The notes beneath the pieces were generated by a model. The model did no database searches and was not told the DNA's origin. It saw only the letters and a list, made by a program, of their open reading frames with translations. 9,572 nt of DNA from Actinomycetota bacterium. Lineage in GTDB: Bacteria > Actinomycetota > Thermoleophilia > Solirubrobacterales > 70-9. The DNA lies in contig VAYL01000066.1 in assembly GCA_005884305.1 (NCBI GenBank), forward strand, positions 4,687 to 14,258, given 5' to 3'. This document shows positions 6,185 through 9,572 of this stretch, piece after piece (position 1 is the first letter of the stretch; every line of letters begins with the position of its first letter). The translations under genes were made by a program, and so were the position numbers.

Positions 6185-7532
6185 CTGGCCGAGCGGCCGC
6201 GGCGTACGTCGCGAAGCGGTCGCACCTCGGCATCCGCCCCCTGGGCGGGCGCGCTCTCCGAGTCGAGGCCGAACAGCTCGCGGAGCGCGTTCACGTAGAC
6301 ATAGGCGTCCTCCTCGCCGGAGGAGCGCTTGAGCCGCAGGGTCGGCTCGTGCAGCAGGCGGCTCGCGATTGCCCTGGCCATCGCACGCATGCGCTCGCGG
6401 TCGGCCTCGCTCAGCGACTCCCACCGCTGCTCGTTCTCGGCCAGGACGCCCGCGGTGATCTCGTCGGCGCGGGCGCGCAGCGCCGCGATCGTCGGCACGA
6501 CGTTCTGCGATGCCATCCAGCGCTCGAAGCTCGCGAGCTCGGAGCGCAGGATGCTCTCCGCGCGGCGGCCCTCCGCCTCGCGGCCCGACGCATTTCGCTC
6601 AACGAGCGTCTGGAGGTCGTCCATGTCGAACAGGCCGACGCCCTCCACGTCGCGGCAATCGGGGTGCACGTCGCGGGGCACCGCGAGATCGATCAGGAGC
6701 AGCTGCCGGCCGCCGCGCGCGGCCATCACCTGGACGAGCTCGTCGCGCTCGATCACGTGGTGCGGGGAGCTCGTCGACGCGACGACGATGTCCGCTTTGG
6801 CCATCTGCTCCGGAAGCTCCTCGAAGCGAACCGCCCGGCCGCCGAATCGCTGCGCCAGGCCGATCGCCCGGTCGTAGCGCCGATTCGCGATGAACGCCGG
6901 CTCGACGCCGCGCGCCGCAAGCGCCCGAGCCGTCAGCTCGGCGGTCTCGCCAGCGCCGACGACGAGCACCAGCCGGCTCGACAGGTCGCCGAGGGTGCGC
7001 TGCGCGAGCTCGACGGCCACCGACGGAACGGAGACGCCCCGCTCGGTGATGCCTGTCTGCGAGCGCGCCCGCTTGCCCGCGGCGAGCGCACCCCGGAAGA
7101 GCCGGTTCAGGATCGGCCCGGTGGCCCCCTCCACGAGCGCCAGCTCGTAGGCACGCTTGACCTGACCCTGCACCTCGGCCTCGCCGATGATCATCGACTC
7201 CAGCCCGCTGGTCACCCGGAACAGGTGGCGCGCCGCGTCGCAGTTGCGCACCGCGTAGATCGCCTCGGCCAGCTCGGTCGGGCGGATGCCCGCCTGGCGG
7301 GCCAGCATCCCCAGCACGGTCGTCTCGGCCTCCACCGCGTCGCCCACCACCAGGTACACCTCGCTGCGGTTGCAGGTGGAGATCGCGACCGCCTCGCGAC
7401 CTCCTGGACCTCGCGTGCCTCGACGAGCTCCCGCAGCACGCCCGCGGCGCGCCCCTCGGTCAGCGCGACGCGCTCGCGCAATTCGAGCGGCGCCGTCTTG
7501 TGCGAGATTCCCAATGCAAGTAGCTCAGCCAC
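6181..7532 (-). pseudogene. hemA: Glutamyl-tRNA reductase, frameshifted near the catalytic cysteine
   Basis: HemA reduces glutamyl-tRNA(Glu) to glutamate-1-semialdehyde, the first committed step of C5-pathway tetrapyrrole synthesis. The N-terminal part is read from a GTG at 7532 (MAELLALGISHKTAP), placed 8 nt after GGAAGG. The rest lies in another frame and ends at 6181. The switch falls at about 7383-7404, so the first frame continues as nonsense to a stop near 7212. Removing an extra octamer gives EVQEAVAISTCNR and a 447 aa protein with Cys51, His100, SGLESMIIGEAEVQGQV (106-122), the NADPH-site GAGETAEL (190-197) and the C-terminal dimerisation helix region. Cys51 and His100 sit one residue after their E. 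coli counterparts, Cys50 and His99. Both fragments are otherwise well conserved with no further lesions, so any inactivation is recent or the shift is a sequence error. A product started within the second frame (for example GTG at 7359) would lack the catalytic Cys. The gene overlaps its ccmD-like neighbour by 8 nt. Confidence 0.9.
7383..7404. repeat. 11-bp near-perfect tandem repeat at the hemA frameshift
   Basis: The plus strand reads TCGCGACCGCC (7383-7393) then TCGCGACCTCC (7394-7404). These are two 11 bp units with one mismatch; the octamer TCGCGACC is exact in both. Deleting the second octamer (7394-7401) restores the hemA frame and the consensus before STCNR. A net gain of 8 (or 11) bases shifts the frame by two, consistent with slippage or local duplication. 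Confidence 0.85.
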
Positions 7533-7710
7533 GGGATTCACCTTCCGAACGGGCCCTGCCGTCGGCGACATCGGCCAGCTCGCCCAGCTCGCGGTCGATT
7601 CGCGCGAGCTTTGCCGCCATGATCGCGACGTAGACGAGGATCAGGGCCAGGAAGACCAGGTACGCCGCCGCGACGTACTTGCCGGCCTCGTCGAGCGGAA
7701 GCGCAGGCAT
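7525..7710 (-). CDS. ccmD: Small single-span membrane protein, CcmD-like
   Basis: This 61 aa protein has a short N-terminus, one strongly hydrophobic segment (about residues 13-34, Ala/Leu/Val/Ile-rich) and a charged tail beginning AKLARIDREL. CcmD proteins are small one-span proteins that help release holo-CcmE from the CcmABC complex. Size, topology and the position directly after ccmC support this call; sequence conservation in CcmD is too low to settle it. The ATG at 7710 shares one base with the ccmC stop (TGATG), and its own end overlaps the hemA start by 8 nt, so it is firmly inside the operon. The alternative is an unrelated small membrane protein. Confidence 0.7.
   Translation of the reverse strand: MPALPLDEAGKYVAAAYLVFLALILVYVAIMAAKLARIDRELGELADVADGRARSEGESRG
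7541..7546 (-). promoter_or_regulatory. Ribosome binding site of hemA
   Basis: On the minus strand this reads GGAAGG, 8 nt before the GTG at 7532. It favours that GTG over the in-frame GTG at 7541, which would have no spacer. The chosen start gives MAELLALG, matching the usual HemA N-terminus. Confidence 0.55.
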
Positions 7711-8462
7711 CAGGTCGTCACCTGCGGCGCGCTCGGAGGAGCGGCGGGAGCGATGCGTGAGCCCTGAGTCGGGATCTCCGGCTCACCCTCGAGAGCGCGG
7801 CGGAGCCGCGAGAGGCTCGCCGACGCCGACTTGGCAGCCAGCTCGAAGCGCACCAGCGCCAGCCACAGGAGTCCCATCCCCGCCAGGCAGACGAGGAAGG
7901 TCAGGAGCATCGAGCCGGGGAGGCCGCCGTTGGCGGTCGCGAAGACCCGCGGGTGGACGAGCGACTGTGCCATGCGAACCGCGACGAAGTTGAGCGGCAC
8001 GAACGCCCCCGCCGTGATGGCAAACACCGAGGCGTAGCGCGCCTGGCGGTCGCGATCCTCGATCGCGTAGCGCAGCGGATAGTACGTCGCGTACAGCAGG
8101 AACACGATCAGGAAGCTCACGAGGGTCGGCTCGTCCCAGACCCACCACTTGCCCCACGAGGCCTTGGCCCAGATGGATCCCGTGATCAGGACGCCGACGC
8201 CGAAGATGATCGAGAGGTGGATGGCGACGTAGGAGCGAGCGTCCCACCGCGAATCGCCCGTGCGAAGGTGCGCGACGGCGAGGAGCCCGCCGACGACGAA
8301 CCCGACGAGCGAGCAGATCGCCAGCGGGACGTGCAGGTAGAAGATCTTCTGGATGAACCCCTGATCCGCGTCGAGCGGCGCGTAGAAGAAGACCAGCGCG
8401 AAGCCGGCCAAAAGGACCAGCGTGGCTGCGATTGCGTTGACTCGGAGGCTGGGGAGCTTCAT
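7710..8462 (-). CDS. ccmC: Cytochrome c maturation heme-handling protein CcmC
   Basis: CcmC is an inner-membrane protein that, with the CcmAB transporter, presents heme at the outer face of the membrane for attachment to CcmE (System I). The 250 aa protein has about six hydrophobic spans. The tryptophan-rich WWD motif WGKWWVWDEP lies at 103-112, and the two expected heme-ligand histidines are His44 (FYLHVP) and His170 (SLVHPR). The C-terminal 35-40 residues are polar and Pro/Ala-rich, a cytoplasmic extension. I choose the ATG at 8462, 16 nt after the ccmB stop. A longer frame to 8516 would overlap ccmB by 38 nt and adds a non-conserved polar stretch. The related CcsA and CcmF proteins are longer, so CcmC fits best. 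Confidence 0.93.
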   Translation of the reverse strand: MKLPSLRVNAIAATLVLLAGFALVFFYAPLDADQGFIQKIFYLHVPLAICSLVGFVVGGLLAVAHLRTGDSRWDARSYVAIHLSIIFGVGVLITGSIWAKASWGKWWVWDEPTLVSFLIVFLLYATYYPLRYAIEDRDRQARYASVFAITAGAFVPLNFVAVRMAQSLVHPRVFATANGGLPGSMLLTFLVCLAGMGLLWLALVRFELAAKSASASLSRLRRALEGEPEIPTQGSRIAPAAPPSAPQVTT

Positions 8463-8478
8463 ACGAGCTGTCGGCGGC

Positions 8479-9162
8479 CTAGTCCTCGAGGAGATAGTCG
8501 TAAACGGCAAAGCCAACCGCCGCGAACGTCATATCGTAGAAGGCCAGCACAGCCAGCCATTTGGCCACTCCGCCGTATGACGGACCGCCTGCGGCGAGGA
8601 GGTCCTGCGACGCGCCGGCGGCCGCGATCATCACCGGCACGAGCAGCGGGAGCAGAATGAGCGGCACGAGCAGATCCCGCGCCCGCGAGTTCGCCGCGAT
8701 GGAGGAGATCAGAACGCCGGTGGCGGCGAGGCCCAGGTCAGCGAGCACGAGCACCCCGGCGAGCGGCGGGATGCCGCTCCAGGAGTCGAGGAAGAAGAGG
8801 CCGAAGATCGGGACGGCTATCACCTCCAGCACCAGGAGGTAGATCACGAGCGATGCGGCCTTGGCACCGAGGAGCGCGGTGCCGTCGACCGGAGCGAGGC
8901 GGGCGTCGAAGCCCCCCTCCTCGCGCTCGGCGACGAAGAGGCGGTTGATCGCGAGGATCGCGGCGAAGAGCACGGTGGCGAGCAGCACCCCCGCCGCGAG
9001 GCTTCCGCTGAGCGCCTCGCGGTCCAGGCCGTAGCGGAAGAGCACGAAGGTCGTGACCGCGAACAGCGCCATGGCCGGCACCGACTGGAGCGTGCGGAGC
9101 TCAACTCGCAGGTCCTTCGCCAGGATCGCCCGAAGCGCGGAGAGTGAGCTCGGCCGCCTCAT
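8479..9162 (-). CDS. ccmB: Heme exporter permease CcmB
   Basis: CcmB is the membrane subunit of the CcmAB ABC complex, which powers release of holo-CcmE from CcmC during cytochrome c maturation. At 227 aa the protein matches the usual CcmB length. It has a short polar N-terminus (LAKDLRVELR, about 14-23), then about six hydrophobic spans. A charged cytoplasmic loop carries AEREEGGFDARL (about 78-89), a conserved feature of CcmB proteins. The C-terminus YDYLLED is typical of the family. The ATG at 9162 overlaps the ccmA stop as ATGA (9159-9162), implying coupled synthesis of transporter subunits. Confidence 0.92.
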   Translation of the reverse strand: MRRPSSLSALRAILAKDLRVELRTLQSVPAMALFAVTTFVLFRYGLDREALSGSLAAGVLLATVLFAAILAINRLFVAEREEGGFDARLAPVDGTALLGAKAASLVIYLLVLEVIAVPIFGLFFLDSWSGIPPLAGVLVLADLGLAATGVLISSIAANSRARDLLVPLILLPLLVPVMIAAAGASQDLLAAGGPSYGGVAKWLAVLAFYDMTFAAVGFAVYDYLLED

Positions 9163-9572
9163 GGCGCGCCCCCGTAGATGGCTCGTGCGTCTCCCGCCGA
9201 CAGTCCGCTCGCGGGCCCGGCGTACGCGACCGAGCCGCCGGCGCGGAGCGCGAGAACGAGGTCGGCCTCAGCGAGTCCCGCGTCGACGTCGTGCGTGACG
9301 AGCACGCGCGTGCGGCCCGGCTCCGGCCCCAGCAGGGGCTCGACCAAGGAGGCGGCCTCGGGGTCGAGGTGCGAGCGCGGCTCGTCCAGGAGCAGGAGCT
9401 CGGGTTCGTGAAGCAGCGCTCGGCAGACGGCGATCCGCTGCACCATCCCGGCCGAGAGGTTTCGCACCAGCTCGTCAGCGCGCCGCGACATGCGCACCCG
9501 CTCGAGGAGCTGGGCGATTCGCTCGCGGCCCTCGCCGGGAAGCCCATACAGACGGCCCTGGAACCGAAGGTT
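9159..9572 (-). CDS. ccmA: Heme exporter ATP-binding protein CcmA (C-terminal part, cut by window edge)
   Basis: This is the ATPase of the CcmAB complex. Only 137 C-terminal residues are in the window; the Walker A loop lies beyond the right edge. Visible are NLRFQGRLYGLP just after the Q-loop region, the ABC signature LSAGMVQR, Walker B LLLLDEP followed by a D-loop reading SHLDP, and the switch histidine in LVTHD. The degenerate signature with GM in place of GQ is common in CcmA and related exporters. From these motifs alone it could be another ABC exporter ATPase; the call rests on the 4 nt overlap with ccmB and on ccmC following. Confidence 0.87.
   Translation of the reverse strand, partial: NLRFQGRLYGLPGEGRERIAQLLERVRMSRRADELVRNLSAGMVQRIAVCRALLHEPELLLLDEPRSHLDPEAASLVEPLLGPEPGRTRVLVTHDVDAGLAEADLVLALRAGGSVAYAGPASGLSAGDARAIYGGAP

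Noticed and set aside
6185..6424. N-terminal extension of hemC into hemA
   Set aside because: The added residues lie over the conserved hemA 3' end in another frame and match nothing in HemC; the TTGA overlap start fits the family length.
7383..7404. Programmed ribosomal frameshift in hemA
   Set aside because: No slippery heptamer or strong downstream structure is evident, and the lesion is fully explained by an extra copy of an 8 bp repeat. Kept only as a remote option.
6349..7767. Plus-strand open frame of about 470 codons opposite hemA
   Set aside because: It is antisense to clear hemA and ccmD coding sequence with no conserved motifs; it is a GC-rich shadow frame.
8463..8516. Longer ccmC start at 8516
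   Set aside because: It would overlap ccmB by 38 nt and add a polar, non-conserved leader; the ATG at 8462 fits better.

Overview
The window is GC-rich throughout, with densely packed genes, frequent GTG and TTG starts and 1-8 nt gene overlaps. The gene set (an Arg-rich orphan protein, a fused cobA-hemD gene, a System I cytochrome c maturation cluster next to hem genes, and a single-domain BirA) points to a high-GC actinobacterium. A deep-branching class such as Thermoleophilia (Solirubrobacterales or Gaiellales type) is my best guess. That placement is inference from gene content and base composition, not from a marker gene.

Layout, left to right. On the plus strand, 2-988 encodes an unrecognised, very Arg-rich, mostly helical protein with a basic-then-acidic disordered tail; its 5' end may lie outside the window. 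Everything else is on the minus strand and is read right to left. The right-hand unit is ccmA (cut by the window edge), ccmB, ccmC, a ccmD-like small membrane protein, hemA, hemC and a cobA-hemD fusion (9572 down to 3771). It covers heme handling for cytochrome c maturation, then the tetrapyrrole steps from glutamyl-tRNA to uroporphyrinogen III and its methylation to precorrin-2. The genes overlap or nearly touch, so this looks like one operon. After a 76 nt gap comes a second group: a PAS-EAL c-di-GMP phosphodiesterase, a SAM hydroxide adenosyltransferase (DUF62) and a biotin-protein ligase (3694 down to 997). BirA converges on the plus-strand gene with only 8 nt between the two stop codons.

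The most notable point is that hemA is out of frame as given. An extra 8 bases, an exact copy of a neighbouring octamer, sit seven codons before the catalytic-cysteine motif STCNR. Removing them gives a protein that aligns without gaps to the E. coli HemA N-terminus as I recall it. This is either a real mutation in a gene normally essential for tetrapyrroles, or an assembly or sequencing artefact. Other second-look items are the physical linkage of ccm and hem genes in a probable actinobacterium, the SAM hydrolase-birA overlap, and the orphan Arg-rich gene. I found no RNA gene, mobile element, CRISPR array or defence system, and no clear sign of a wholly new multi-gene system. No gene-free stretch exceeds 76 nt.
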